Positions 26,747 through 38,250 of a DNA stretch of 64,000 nt are shown here, piece by piece. Origin of the DNA: Rotaria socialis. Taxonomy: Eukaryota; Rotifera; Eurotatoria; Philodinida; Philodinidae. The first letter of the stretch is position 1. Each line of letters begins with the position of its first letter. The notes beneath the pieces are model-generated. The model saw only the letters and a program-made list of their open reading frames with translations. It ran no database searches and had not been told where the DNA came from. The stretch is taken from positions 1 to 64,000 of the forward strand of contig CAJNYU010004627.1 in assembly GCA_905331475.1 (NCBI GenBank), given 5' to 3'. Position numbers and translations under genes: made by a program.

Positions 26747-28346
26747 AGAAAAACGAGAGAAAACAAACAAATCTATTCGTTGCTTTGATAACTAGTTTCT
26801 GATAGTAAACTTGAAGTTTTGATTTTTTTTTTGAATATAATGTATAGAATATAATTCATTCTGTGCTCTTTTTTTTTTCGTAAGTTTATTTATTGTTGTG
26901 CGTCATGTGAAATAGGTTTTTTTTGCGTTCATATTTGGAAATGAGAATAAATCGGAAATTTTGAATTTGGTGTTAGTGATAATAGCTATTTTCGGAATGA
27001 ATAAGAATGCAATACAATTGATATGGTCGCTCGATAATGATTACAGGTTTAGTTAGCATCGCTGTAATTTTATTTCTATTTGAAAGAAAGTGCTGAAGCC
27101 TACTGTGCAATTAAATCTTTCTTTTCTTAGCAGAGAGAAACAGTGACAAATGCTAAAAGAACGCTTCATAAATAGAAGATCACGTTTTCATGAAAGTTTA
27201 AGTGCCGTTGCTATTGTTTTTTATGTATTTATCTGAATTTTGATTCACTCAAGAAAGACTTCTATTAATTTGATTTTTACTATGAAGAGTCATTCGTTCA
27301 TATCAATGATTTTCCGGAGAATTCCAATGTTTGAAGGATTACAATTGATGCTACGTTTTGGACAATAGAATGCATATGTACTTAATTTATAACCATTAGG
27401 TATAATTTGAAAATGCATGTTCAAAATATTTGTGGATTCATTTACTGTTTATACATCAAATGATGAAAGATTTGAGATGCATTATAATTAAAATTCTATT
27501 TATAGACTTGGCTAGAAGCCATAGTGCTAGTTTTTATGGGAAAAATGGTTTTGATTAGAAGCCGATGTTCCTCGATATGAGGATCACAAGTTTGAAATAA
27601 ATTTTAAAAATTTATAGATCACCAAATTGTCAATATCGTACGCCGCCAACAATAATTAATTCGAACATAGAGCATTGAATGATGATTTCTTGTTAAATAA
27701 AGAAAAAATCAGAAATTTTCTTTTTCTCGTTCTGAAAAATAAAGAAATATCTAACCACAAATTTGGACTGTATACGATTGGCACGTTTGCAGGTCTTCTT
27801 CAGCATAAAGATTTTAAACACATACCATCAACTTGAAAATTTTAAATACTCAAAATTGATTTCAAATATGTCTCTCATAGATATAAAAAGCACAAGAAAA
27901 AACAACATAAATTTCCCCGAGAACATAATTGCATTCGTCTTAAGAGTTTTTGATTAACTCTGACTCATGTATCTTTGTTCTATAATTACAATTCTATTTA
28001 TGACTATCTTTTGCATTAGTACATTCCTCGTTTTTATTATGTTCATTAATATTTATTCAATAGTTTTCGATACAGAAAATAAATAAATAAAAAAATATTA
28101 TTACTTTAAATACATACCATTTTAGATTTTCGCCATCCGCCCCTAGCCGAGAAAATAAATTCAAGGCTCAAAGCTCTTCCTGTCGATCGATTATGATTTG
28201 TTCTAAAAAGGAAATGTCAAAAAGGAAGTAAAGAACACAGTTTTATTAAAACAATGTCAATCTGAATACTTCACACACATACACGATGTTAAATAAGTAG
28301 TCGAATACAATAATGAAAGCATAGTTTTGTTGCTATGTGATTAAAT
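26747..28346. other. Spacer without supported gene
   Basis: AT-rich, with several AATAAA signals in the first 250 bases that could serve the C2-PDZ transcript. No domain-bearing frame was found on either strand. Confidence 0.5.
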
Positions 28347-28623
28347 ATGCCGCCACCGTTATCAAATACACATCTCCGTACTCCATTGGGTTTTAACGAA
28401 TTACTTATATATTTAACACGTGAAATTCTTCGATCACAACCAGAGAATATCTATGAATTTTGTTTAACTACATGTCAACAGTTGTAAATTTTTATCTTCC
28501 TTTGTTTAACCTTGTTTATTGTTTTTTATTTGTCTTAGGATTAATGAACGAAACAATGGTATTCTAGCTCGTGAATTAATAAAATTAGATTCAACTGATT
28601 ATTCTCTTGACAATCAACAATAA
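28347..28623 (+). CDS. Small RIIa (R2D2) dimerisation/docking protein
   Basis: Two exons, 28347-28483 and 28539-28623, encode 73 residues. The core FNELLIYLTREILRSQPENI, followed by YEF, matches the RIIa fold of PKA regulatory subunits and of sperm/cilium proteins such as SPA17, ROPN1 and CABYR, where it binds amphipathic helices of A-kinase anchoring proteins. The second exon continues INERNNGILARELIK and ends at a TAA. No cAMP-binding domain is present, so this is a docking-only protein, likely for cilia or flagella (inference from family). The join uses donor GTAAAT and acceptor TCTTAG with matching phase. Confidence 0.8.
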
Positions 28624-30672
28624 TAAAATCATATGATCAAACAACAACAACTTGCACCAGAAAAACTATTTAATCATATGTATTTTCTTTTTCTACATTG
28701 AACATACTGATCAGTAGCCAGGTGAATGATGACTAAGCACTCGTTTCTAAAACTTGGATAATTGAACACGCTGATGCATTGTGTAATACGCATACTTTCT
28801 GCATATTAAATCTAATTAAAATATACTGCATTTTCAATTTTATGATGAGAAAACATACATATATTGGGTGAATCTTTTTTTTTCTATAAACGACTAGCCA
28901 TGATTGCGGTTACGCCAATCACAACGTGTTTTGAAGAAGGATAAACTATCAGAAAGAATAAATATCTGTGACAGTTTCGTTCTTTTAGACATCATTGAAT
29001 TTTTTCGAGAGTTTAATATAAATCTCCACAGATATAATCTTCGATTTAATTTTTATATTATAAGCTTTCAAACAATTATATTTTGATTATTCTCTCATTG
29101 CAAAAAAAGCAGTTTACCAACGAGAGATGCGCTCACCAAAAAGATGTTCTGATCTACAATTTTTGTGAGATTGAACATCAGAGTTCGTTTCTATAACGTT
29201 GTGTGAAATTATAACGATGTCAAACGAGAGATGAATAAAAAAATTAGATCGAGTTTTAAATGAAACACAAATGAAAACCGTTATTGTTTATCAATTTTTT
29301 AAAATTATGTATAAACTGCAAAAGAAAGAAGGTTGGTTGATAAAAAGGCAATTACAGCTGTAGCATCAGCAACAAAATCAGAGTACTTCTCAAGTATCAA
29401 GATTCATTTCAAAATAGAATAAACTACAAGGAATAACCTGCATAAATAGTAGTGATTCCATGTATCGCTACCATGCTAAGCTTTCTCACTGAGAAGTTCT
29501 TAGTGACTGATACAAAGTTAGCGCCATCTATATTATTTTTTGTCAATTCACCCAAAATCCTGCTGCACCTTTCTTAGTTGATGTTTTTTAGCTGGAAATA
29601 AATGAGTATCTTAATTCATAGTGCGTGTGTATGTGAAAAGTACAGCTGAGAAACAAATCTCTGATACTAAGTCAATCGATTACACCAGATCATTCATCGT
29701 ACATACATTGAAAGAATGTACTGCACATAAGATATGCGTCATTAATTAATGAATGTATTGAATAAATAACTATTTGATCATTGGTTCAATAATGACATTT
29801 TTATTGCATTTCGAATCATCGATATCATTCAGTTTCAAAGGTTATCAATAATCGATATTCATGTGTGATGAACTTAAAATATGATTAATAGGCTTTTATT
29901 GCGAAACATTGATATTTAATTCTCTCCTATTAATCATATTTTGAGATGAAGATAGATAAGAATAGGGGGTAGTCTTTTTCTTTTCTCTTATGATATGAAA
30001 TTACGTTCAAGAATAGCGAATGTTTTGCTTTATTAAAAATTTCTTTTTTTATTGAAGTATCTAATATCCATGCACAATGTGTTTGTATCTTTTCACAATA
30101 AAATAAGTAGGATGATGAATAGGAAGAAAAGTATATGTTTTGACGATGAATAGATAGTGACAACAAAAGAATAGCACAACTGTTCCTCATATACAAAAGA
30201 CAAAGAGCGGAGAGGAAAAGAAATCGGAAAATATACACTGTACATGTACTCGATAATAATACAATAAACAAATACATTTTTGGCGGTATGAAAGGAAGAA
30301 TGAGATATGTGCAAAAAGAAAAACAGCAATGATAAATGTGTAGTATCACACGAATGAAAAGGTAGATGTGCGTTGATTTTTGTCAAAAGAAATATTAAGA
30401 GAAAAAAAACTCGACGAACAAGGTCCCTTATTTCATTAATTTGTCGAAATTGTTGTTTTACAGGAGCACCAAATTCACAAAGCACTGTTTTGCAGTAGAA
30501 GGCAAAAGAAAAAATAGAGAACAAATATTATCCTCATCAGCCAGATATATATCTATATATATATATATCTATATGTACATGAAAAGACAATCCATTGCAC
30601 ATCTGTACAGACAAAAAATACATAATATATAAGCAAGTTTGAATTGAGCATTTGCATGCGTTTCTATACATT
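28624..30672. other. Spacer and 3' flank of the MITF-like gene
   Basis: No gene is supported. Two overlapping minus-strand frames (29930-30524) are Phe/Ser/Leu-rich translations of A/G-rich DNA and look like noise. An AT/TATC simple repeat occupies about 30544-30575, just past the end of the MITF-like coding sequence. Confidence 0.5.
30544..30575. repeat. TA/TATC simple repeat
   Basis: Alternating AT with interspersed ATC, 32 bases, lies downstream of the MITF-like gene. Confidence 0.8.
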
Positions 30673-32845
30673 TCAGGGGAAAACTCCTCCGATATCCATT
30701 TCATTATCGAAACTAAACGATGTAGACGATAAAAATGGATCGTGAGAAAGTGGGGATAATGGATCAACATTATTATTATTTGTATTTCCATTGACATTTG
30801 TTTTATCATTACTATCATCATCAACAATACCATATGCCGCTAGTGAATCAAGCATTGGAAATGAATCGATAGTTGCGAATATTGGTGTTGATGGTGGTAC
30901 TAATGGATTTGTTGAATTATTTATTGATGATGATAATGACGAAGGTTCTTGTTTAACTATATTTGATGTTTGAACAGCTATTACTGGTGAACTTTTTGTT
31001 GGTGAATTAACTGAAACACCATTTAATAAACATCGTCTTTCTAATTCCTAAAAAAAATTCACATAATGTTTGATATAAATCAAGGCTTTATTTAGTATCA
31101 TACGCGAACTCGTTCTTGTAATGATAAATTTTGTTCTGAAAGCATTTGACATTTCTCTTCTACTAACGAGATATTATTGTATTGACGCCGTAATATTTTG
31201 ATATAATCAACTGAAGCACGTAATATTGTTCCTTTGTTTTGTTTCAGGTCTCTTTAAAAATAAAATTATGTTGATTCAGTTTTAAATTCAAGTTATTTTT
31301 TATACTTACAAATCTGTTCCTTTGGGTAATAATGTTCCAAGTTCTTTAATACGATCATTGATGTTAAATCGACGGCGACGTTCAACTGAAGAAAACAATC
31401 AACAATAAAAAAAAATTCGTTTTGTTTTTTCTCGTACTCATATTATGATTATCTTTTTTTTGACGATCACGTAAGACAAGACGCATTTCATCGTCGGTTA
31501 GTGGTAGGCCAATTTTTGCTTTTGCACTTAAAATATTTGTCGGACAAGATGATGAATGACGACTCATACTATCCATAGAATCTTTTGAAATCGACGATGA
31601 GAGAAATATTGAATCAGGATGATCACCGGTCATTGTTGTTGACAACTAAAAGAATACATTTAAAAATAAAATTTTTGAAAAATGATTTATTTACTCGTGG
31701 CGTTATACTAATTCCACGCGAGGCACTATCAATACTTCCACACGTTGTGTCATCATTAAGTTGATCGTCCATCTAGAACGAAAACTCGATTAGAATTTTT
31801 TTGTAATTGACATTTTGTTTCTTTTTTTAATTTACTTCCGATGTAATTTCACTGTCTGGTGATGATTCTTCTTGTTGAAGTGGTTGAGATGACTGTGCAT
31901 GAAAACAAAAGTAGAAGGTAACAGTTTAGCTTTAAATAAAATAGAAAAATAATTTAGTTCAAGGACTTACAGCAATTGTATGTGTTGAAGTTGGTACGTC
32001 ATCAACTATACTTTGTTTACGACACATTTGTTCAAGATGATATCTTGTCGGATTTTCAAGACGAGTTTGAACAGTCTATTCAAGGAAAGAATATGAATGG
32101 GTTTTCATTGAGATAAATAGATATATTCTAAGATCAAACTTTGTTCTTCTAGCTAAGGCCAACATTACGCGCTTTCATAAACACATAGATATGCAATAAG
32201 TGTTTCTTTTTTTTTTTCTTTTTTTTTCTCTTTTTTGTCATATCACTACCCTTCTTACCTGTATAAGTTGTGCAGGTGCAATAGTCTGTTTAAGTAATAA
32301 TGTAACTGCATCGACTTGTTTTGCTGATGTTGATTGTCCGTTGTTGTTAATAATAGTATTATTCGATACTGGCGATGAAACACGTATAGTATTCGTTGTT
32401 CGTATTGGACTATTGTCATTCGAAGATGATAGTCGACTTATCAATGAACTTGATATTGGTGATATACTTGTACCAGTTGAATTAGGTGGTGTACGTTGCT
32501 TGTTAAAGCTATCATCAGTCTTTAAAAATACAAAATAAAACAAAAACGCAGGAAATAATAGAGAAAAAAGCTTTTAGAATATTTACTAATTGCCTGCGTA
32601 ATTGAACTGTTCCGCTACGTTTATTTGTGCTTCTTAAAGTAAAAGATAAAATAAAAAATTTCTAAAGAATAATTCTTATTTTAAAATTTTTACATCGGTT
32701 TGACAATCCGATAGGGTGATGATGATGGTGATGATGTTGATAGTAAGTCTTTAATCATTGATTCTTTTAGAAATTGATTTCGTCGTAATTCGTCAACAAG
32801 CTCGAAATCCAAATCAGTTAAGTTCGGGTCAGACGAGGTGAACAT
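30673..32845 (-). CDS. MITF-like: MITF/TFE family bHLH-leucine zipper transcription factor
   Basis: Ten exons on the minus strand encode 501 residues: 32845-32694, 32632-32587, 32519-32259, 32075-31971, 31892-31836, 31772-31695, 31645-31438, 31385-31310, 31251-31104, 31047-30673. The DNA-binding core [20 protein letters not shown] is split by an intron after NHNM exactly in frame and is followed by [28 protein letters not shown] and a leucine zipper ([20 protein letters not shown]). [11 protein letters not shown] near the N-terminus and [14 protein letters not shown] match the conserved N-terminal segments of MITF/TFEB/TFE3. These factors bind E-box/CLEAR sites and control lysosome biogenesis, autophagy and pigment or stress genes. 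The N-terminus and the Ser/Asn-rich C-terminus are lineage-specific. Only one such gene is seen in the window. Confidence 0.93.
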
Positions 32846-33988
32846 TCGCTTCAATATTTTTCTTCTGTTTTTTGTTATTTGTAAGAAAGAGAGAGGGAGA
32901 GAGAGAAGAAAAAAAACGAGAGAAGTAAACGATAAAAAAAAATCTAGAAGGACGAAAAGAAAAAAAAAGTAAGCGAGTATTTTTTCTTTTAGCGTCGTGT
33001 AAAAATACGAGAAATCAACTTTCGTTAATAATCAAATAGCATCGAGATAAACAGCTGTTTTTTGTTGTTGTTATTGTTGGTATTAATAACTATCCGTCAA
33101 GCAAAAACAAAAGCGACAAATAGAAATAAGATTCAATATAAAAAAAATCATCGTAAGGGCGCGATGATATGTTTAATGCTCGTCTTTTTCTAACCAATAG
33201 AAATAAAGATTAATTATTGTCATAGTGACTATCTTTCGTTTTGTTTTGGAGAAAAACGAAGAAAGAAGTTGACCCTTGACTATTTGACGCTGACATGAAA
33301 TATCAATTTAAGTACTTATTATACAAAAACGTCAGAAGATAAAAGTCTAGCAAAAAGAAATATATTACGAAGAAAATTTATTTCATTTTGTGACGCTTAT
33401 GTTTTGAGAAACAGATGCTTGTAATGTACGAATTTCAAAGGAAATTGCCGATGATGTTAAATAAAACTATTGCCTGCTGTGTGCTCTAGTAAAAATAATT
33501 ATTTATACAAAAGGTAAATCTATCACTAATCAGAAAAAATTCGCTTGTAAAACAGTCACAGTATGTAATCAGTCAGATATTTCGTAATAAGAATGTTTTT
33601 CGTATGGCAAAATTGGAATTCATTGAAAGAGATTTACATTGTTGCACGTAGAAGTACTGCATTCGAAATAGAGCTGTTTCCTATTTTATTATACATGCAT
33701 AGCGATATAATGAGTGAATTATTAGGTGGTTATTTGACGATGCCAATTATAACCTATCTGCATATTCCTGAAAAATAAATATTTTTAAAAGTAAAAAATT
33801 GGTCTGTTTGTTTAGGTTATGATCAAATAATTATAACAATTTTTAAAACATTCGAACAGTTGTCAACATATATTATTCTATTGTAAATTGAACAAAATCA
33901 CAGTGTAAAAAAAACACATTATCTGCTTTCTATTGATTAACCTATTTCAATGATTGATAAATATCTGTTATTACGTTTTCGGCAATAG
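32846..33988. other. Divergent upstream region of the MITF-like gene
   Basis: The first 150 bases are purine-rich with an AG simple repeat (32886-32909). The rest is AT-rich without a supported gene, although a 61-codon plus-strand frame at 33593-33778 is present and unrecognised. Confidence 0.45.
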
Positions 33989-34832
33989 TTATAGACTTAA
34001 AAATGTCGATATAAAAATTGAGAAATCTAGATTTAACGTTGCATGCCACCATAGATTGGGGAAAAAAATAATATCGCCTGGATGTAACGTACATTCGTAA
34101 AGAAATGGCTGCTTTTGTTTGAATCGTTTTTCAATTGCCCATTCAGTTGTAGTTTCATTTGGATCAAAAAAAGGTTTTTCTACAGATAAATACCAACGTT
34201 TTCTACCGACTATCATTTGTTGAAAACCGGGACCATGAAAATGAAATGGTACACCAGTACCTGTACCACCCATGCCAAAATTTAATGATGGTTCAAAAAA
34301 ATCACCAACAGCATACGGTGGTGGTTTATAATATCGTAGCATTTGATGAAGCCATTTTTGATCATTTAATAAATCATCACCGAACCAATAAAGGGTTTCA
34401 CTAAAATGCAAAAAGAAACGAAAATTTCTATTTATCATTCTATTGAGTTTCTTACTTTCCCCATTTGGATTTTACTGGCGATTCTTTTTGTAGACTAATA
34501 TAGTCATTTAGTTTAATGTATTGTTTTTTATATGAATATGTATTTGCTGTTGTTACAGTTATATATTTATTTCCATAACGACGCAATATAGAATCCAGTT
34601 GAATCAAATTAAGAAATTGTTTATCGATTGGTATTTGACGAAATACAACTGGCTTAGCTAAATATTTTTCGCTACCATAACGATTATTAAATTCATTTTG
34701 ATTTATATACGAAAATTCTTCTGGAATATTACATGTTTCCAATGAATATATATCTTCAGGATAGAGTTTTGTTGAAACGATAACAAAAAAAATGATGTGA
34801 ATAATAAAAATAGAATATTTGTACATGATCAA
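33989..34832 (-). CDS. JMJD8-like: JMJD8-like JmjC/cupin protein of the secretory pathway
   Basis: Two exons, 34832-34456 and 34400-33989, give 262 residues. A hydrophobic N-terminus (about residues 5-21) fits the ER signal of JMJD8, a lumenal JmjC-only protein. TTANTYSYKKQYI, then YYKPPPYAVGDFFEPS and GTGVPFHFHGPGF, follow JMJD8 closely. H179 and H181 of the FHFHGP motif and H245 of WWHATLN occupy the iron-ligand positions. Vertebrate JMJD8 also has His-x-His in place of His-x-Asp, so that is a family trait. Its enzymatic activity is uncertain; roles in ER-linked metabolism and NF-kB signalling have been proposed in mammals. The protein ends soon after the last ligand, as in the family. Confidence 0.9.
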
Positions 34833-35956
34833 AATAGATTATTAAACTGTGAAGATATGGCCGATGTGATTTAGCTCGTTTTCATTTACTATGCATATAT
34901 AAAGAACGAGTGGAAGAAGAAAAATGGCTAGTAAACTACCTCCATGTGTCTGTCGAATTTCAATTGGTTGATTTGAATGTACTCCTCAGTGCTACGATAA
35001 TTAATAAGTAGAAAAAAAAAGAAAAATGATATCTCTGTTTCAAGGTCTACGGAAAGTAACACTAAATCGCATATATTTATCTTCTGACATTAGTAAATAG
35101 ATAAAAATATTGAAAAATATGAAAATAATATTTTTTTTACGTTGAAACTATTTCAATGAATAGAATTTTAACAACCTTTCATATTGGGTACATGGAATGT
35201 AGAAAATGTATCACTCATGTAAAGCAATCTTTGCAATAACATGATTTCAAAAATATTTTAAACACATAATGGCAGACACATTTCTAGGTAAACGAAGTAT
35301 ATTTCGTTTCTTTTTCAAGTAAAATATGAGAAGTATTTTTTTTTAGAATAACCATGACTTCTTTATAATTTCTCGAACGCGTTGAATAATAAAATATAAA
35401 GCTTTGCTTTAGTCATACAGGCTATATTCAACGACCAATGATGAAATACAAGATCACGATATTTTATTTTTAGTACGTAATTAAAAATCTGGAGTACAAA
35501 TTGCTACTTTAACTGACTTGTGATATATAATCATGGGTTGTGCAACTCTGGCAAACAGCCAGAAAATTTGACAAGTAATTTTTCTGAGTATTTTTTTATA
35601 AAAATTGATAATATTCTTTATGGCGCAATAAAGATTCTTCTTCTGTTTATACTTATGCATTTCGATCATAAGGAAGTTTTCATTGCGAAGATAATTCAAT
35701 GAAAGAGGCAATTTTTAAAAAATCATTAGAACATCATCTCTCGTGAACGCTTTTATTATCAAATTAATCATTGAGTTATGTAAGCAAAAACTTATTCTTC
35801 ATTTCTATTATATTCTGTAAGATATAGTTTATGCAAAGTTAATCTTTTTACACAGTGAAATATGCAGAAAAAAATGGGCATGAAAAACAAAAAATTAATC
35901 ATAAACTATGTCTAATTAGAGAGAATAAAGAAAAAATCGATTCTTCATCGCATAGT
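34833..35956. other. Spacer without supported gene
   Basis: AT-rich. Short frames on both strands (35481-35711, 35520-35702) overlap each other and show no domain. Confidence 0.5.
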
Positions 35957-37909
35957 CTAGTGTGCTACTTCTGTTGGTATGAATTCAAGTTCTTGGTAGC
36001 GTTTTTTCATAACGAAAGCGGCTGCTTTTGGTTGGCGCTGTCGAGTAAATAGACCCTTGCGATTTAGGCCACCTACACGAATAATACTTTGGTCAGTTGC
36101 AAAATCAAACATATTCCAGACTAATTCACCAACAAAATAACCTGTATCTGGATGAACAATAGAAGAAACATTATCAAACGATCCATGATAACCAGATAGG
36201 AAATCTTTTTGATACTCTTCAGTAAACATCAATGGTGGATCATTATGAAGACCAGGCACAGTATCTGCGCCATATTCGCTCATTAATATTGGTTTGTTTG
36301 GAAATCTATGTCGCCAATTAGCAAGTTCTTCAGATACCAATGATGGAATTTGATCTAGACGACCGGCTTGACTATACCAAGCAAAATAACGATTTATACA
36401 AATCATGTCAAAGAACTGAATACCTTGATCACTATTATAAGCAGCTGAAATAACATAAGTAATAGGACGACCTGCTGCTAATAGTCTTGTAAAATTAGCT
36501 AGCGCACTAAAATATCCTTTTGCCTCAGGATCACCAGATTCAGGTTCATTAGCCAACGACCACATAAGAACTGATGGATGATTTCTATCACGACTAATCA
36601 TTTCTGTGACAACTTGTTTGTGATGATCTAAAGTAGCTTGTGAAACGAATTGATCTTTTTTCAATCCGACAGCTGGAGTTTCACCGATAATTGCTATACC
36701 AAATCGATTAGCCATGGCATAGAATTCATCAGCATACGGATAATGGGATGTTCGAAATGCATTACCATGTAACCAACCATATAAATTGAAATGTTTAGCT
36801 AGAATTACTCGATCGAATCCTTTTCCTCGAATATCACTATCTTCGTGGGCATTCGCTCCGTGAAAATAGAATGGACGTTCATTGACTAAAAATTTTGAGT
36901 CAGTCAATCGAATAGTACGAATTCCAACATGTGGTATACGATAGATATCTAAGATATTCATAGGCGATACATCATCGTAGAGTGTCACTTTTAGAGTATA
37001 CAAATAACTTTCTTCAGTACACGGATGAGTATGATTCATTCCGCATGGTTCCCATAGATTTGGTTTGTTCACAATTAAACGCGATTGAGAATCAGTATTG
37101 TTCACTACAAGCATGCCTTGAGCATCAAAGAGTTCAATAATTACACGAAGAGTATTTTCTTGATGAGTAGTTCCGCCAATGGTGACAGAATAAGAAAGAA
37201 CAGCGGATGTAGCTACATGTTGACTATCGAAATCAATGCTATCTGTGTCAATAGTGATATCTTGGATATAGTTATTCGAGGTAGAATAAAGTATAACTGA
37301 ACGATCTATACCGGCATAATTGAAAAAATCAAATGGAGTTTCAAGAACACGATAGGTTGGATTATAAATATGTAGATATCCCGGTGGTAATGTTGTAGAT
37401 GTAAGAGTATTATTAACAGCGACAACAATTCGTACTTTCGAATAGCTTACATTACTAGGAATGAATCGAGTAATATCAACTTCGAAAGGTAAATGTCCAC
37501 CGGAATGATCCACTGCTGATTGTCCATTGACCCAAACATTTGCTTCATAGTGAGCAGCTTGAAATCGAAGTACCCAACGAGGTGCGGTATTGTGAAAAAA
37601 AAGGTCACGCGCATACCATACCATTCCAATATGCTGATGAATAGTAATATTTTGTGTTATATCATTGTACGAGGCTGGCACAGGCATAAGAATAGTAGGC
37701 GAAGGTAAATTTGACTTGGCAAACCATTGCTCAGTTTTACCTACACCAGCTTCATCGAGTCGAAATTCCCATAGACCATCTAATGATCGAATCTGTCTAG
37801 TTTCACTTTCTTCTGGATACAAAAGTCCATGAATAGTAACACACCACAATGCTAATACAAAAAGGCAAACCTTCATAATCCTACTATTAAAAAAACAGAC
37901 CACTAGCAA
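35957..37909 (-). CDS. GUSB-like: Beta-glucuronidase (glycoside hydrolase family 2)
   Basis: A single uninterrupted frame of 650 codons, the same size as animal beta-glucuronidase (about 650). The more likely start is Met12 at 37876 (MKVCLFVLALWC), which opens a signal peptide; the upstream Met adds 11 residues. Domain order is GH2 sugar-binding sandwich (SLDGLWEFRLDEAGVG; MPVPASYNDI), immunoglobulin-like domain, then TIM barrel. Catalytic acid/base E455 sits in SLANEPESGD and nucleophile E545 in MSEYGADT, about 90 residues apart as in human GUSB. ICINRYFAWY matches the active-site Asn/Tyr region. It removes glucuronate from glycosaminoglycans and glucuronides in lysosomes or outside the cell. 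The lack of introns in an intron-rich region is notable, though the sequence looks animal-like. Confidence 0.93.
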   Translation of the reverse strand: MLVVCFFNSRIMKVCLFVLALWCVTIHGLLYPEESETRQIRSLDGLWEFRLDEAGVGKTEQWFAKSNLPSPTILMPVPASYNDITQNITIHQHIGMVWYARDLFFHNTAPRWVLRFQAAHYEANVWVNGQSAVDHSGGHLPFEVDITRFIPSNVSYSKVRIVVAVNNTLTSTTLPPGYLHIYNPTYRVLETPFDFFNYAGIDRSVILYSTSNNYIQDITIDTDSIDFDSQHVATSAVLSYSVTIGGTTHQENTLRVIIELFDAQGMLVVNNTDSQSRLIVNKPNLWEPCGMNHTHPCTEESYLYTLKVTLYDDVSPMNILDIYRIPHVGIRTIRLTDSKFLVNERPFYFHGANAHEDSDIRGKGFDRVILAKHFNLYGWLHGNAFRTSHYPYADEFYAMANRFGIAIIGETPAVGLKKDQFVSQATLDHHKQVVTEMISRDRNHPSVLMWSLANEPESGDPEAKGYFSALANFTRLLAAGRPITYVISAAYNSDQGIQFFDMICINRYFAWYSQAGRLDQIPSLVSEELANWRHRFPNKPILMSEYGADTVPGLHNDPPLMFTEEYQKDFLSGYHGSFDNVSSIVHPDTGYFVGELVWNMFDFATDQSIIRVGGLNRKGLFTRQRQPKAAAFVMKKRYQELEFIPTEVAH

Positions 37910-38250
37910 AATGGCTGATATGTATATAGTTCGTTTCGTTCTATTTGCAGTTAGATATGAAATCTGATGTTAACTAAGAAGAAGCAGAATATACAACGAT
38001 GAGACTAGCCTCCTGAATGTGCCTTTTCAATGTTCTTTTTTTATCTTTTATCAGAAAGTATTCGCTACCTGGAGGTTATGAGATGCACACGAAAAAAGGC
38101 TACGACGAGAACTTGTACTATTGATATAAAATGAAACTCATTGCGTTAAATCTTGATCTTTATTTTATGTAAAAATAGAAGCACATTCACTAGTAAGAAG
38201 AGTCTACACACTTTTAAGATTAATGTCGCAACTCAAAAAATTGTTCATCT
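37910..38250. other. Short spacer
   Basis: It separates the 5' end of the beta-glucuronidase gene from the 3' end of the TPR ADP-ribosyltransferase gene. AT-rich; no feature assigned. Confidence 0.5.

Noticed and set aside
29930..30524. Two overlapping minus-strand frames of about 140 codons
   Set aside because: They are Phe/Leu/Ser-rich translations of an A/G-rich strand, overlap each other in different frames and show no domain or splice context.
37085..37708. Plus-strand frames within the beta-glucuronidase gene
   Set aside because: They are antisense shadows of a clearly conserved GH2 coding sequence.
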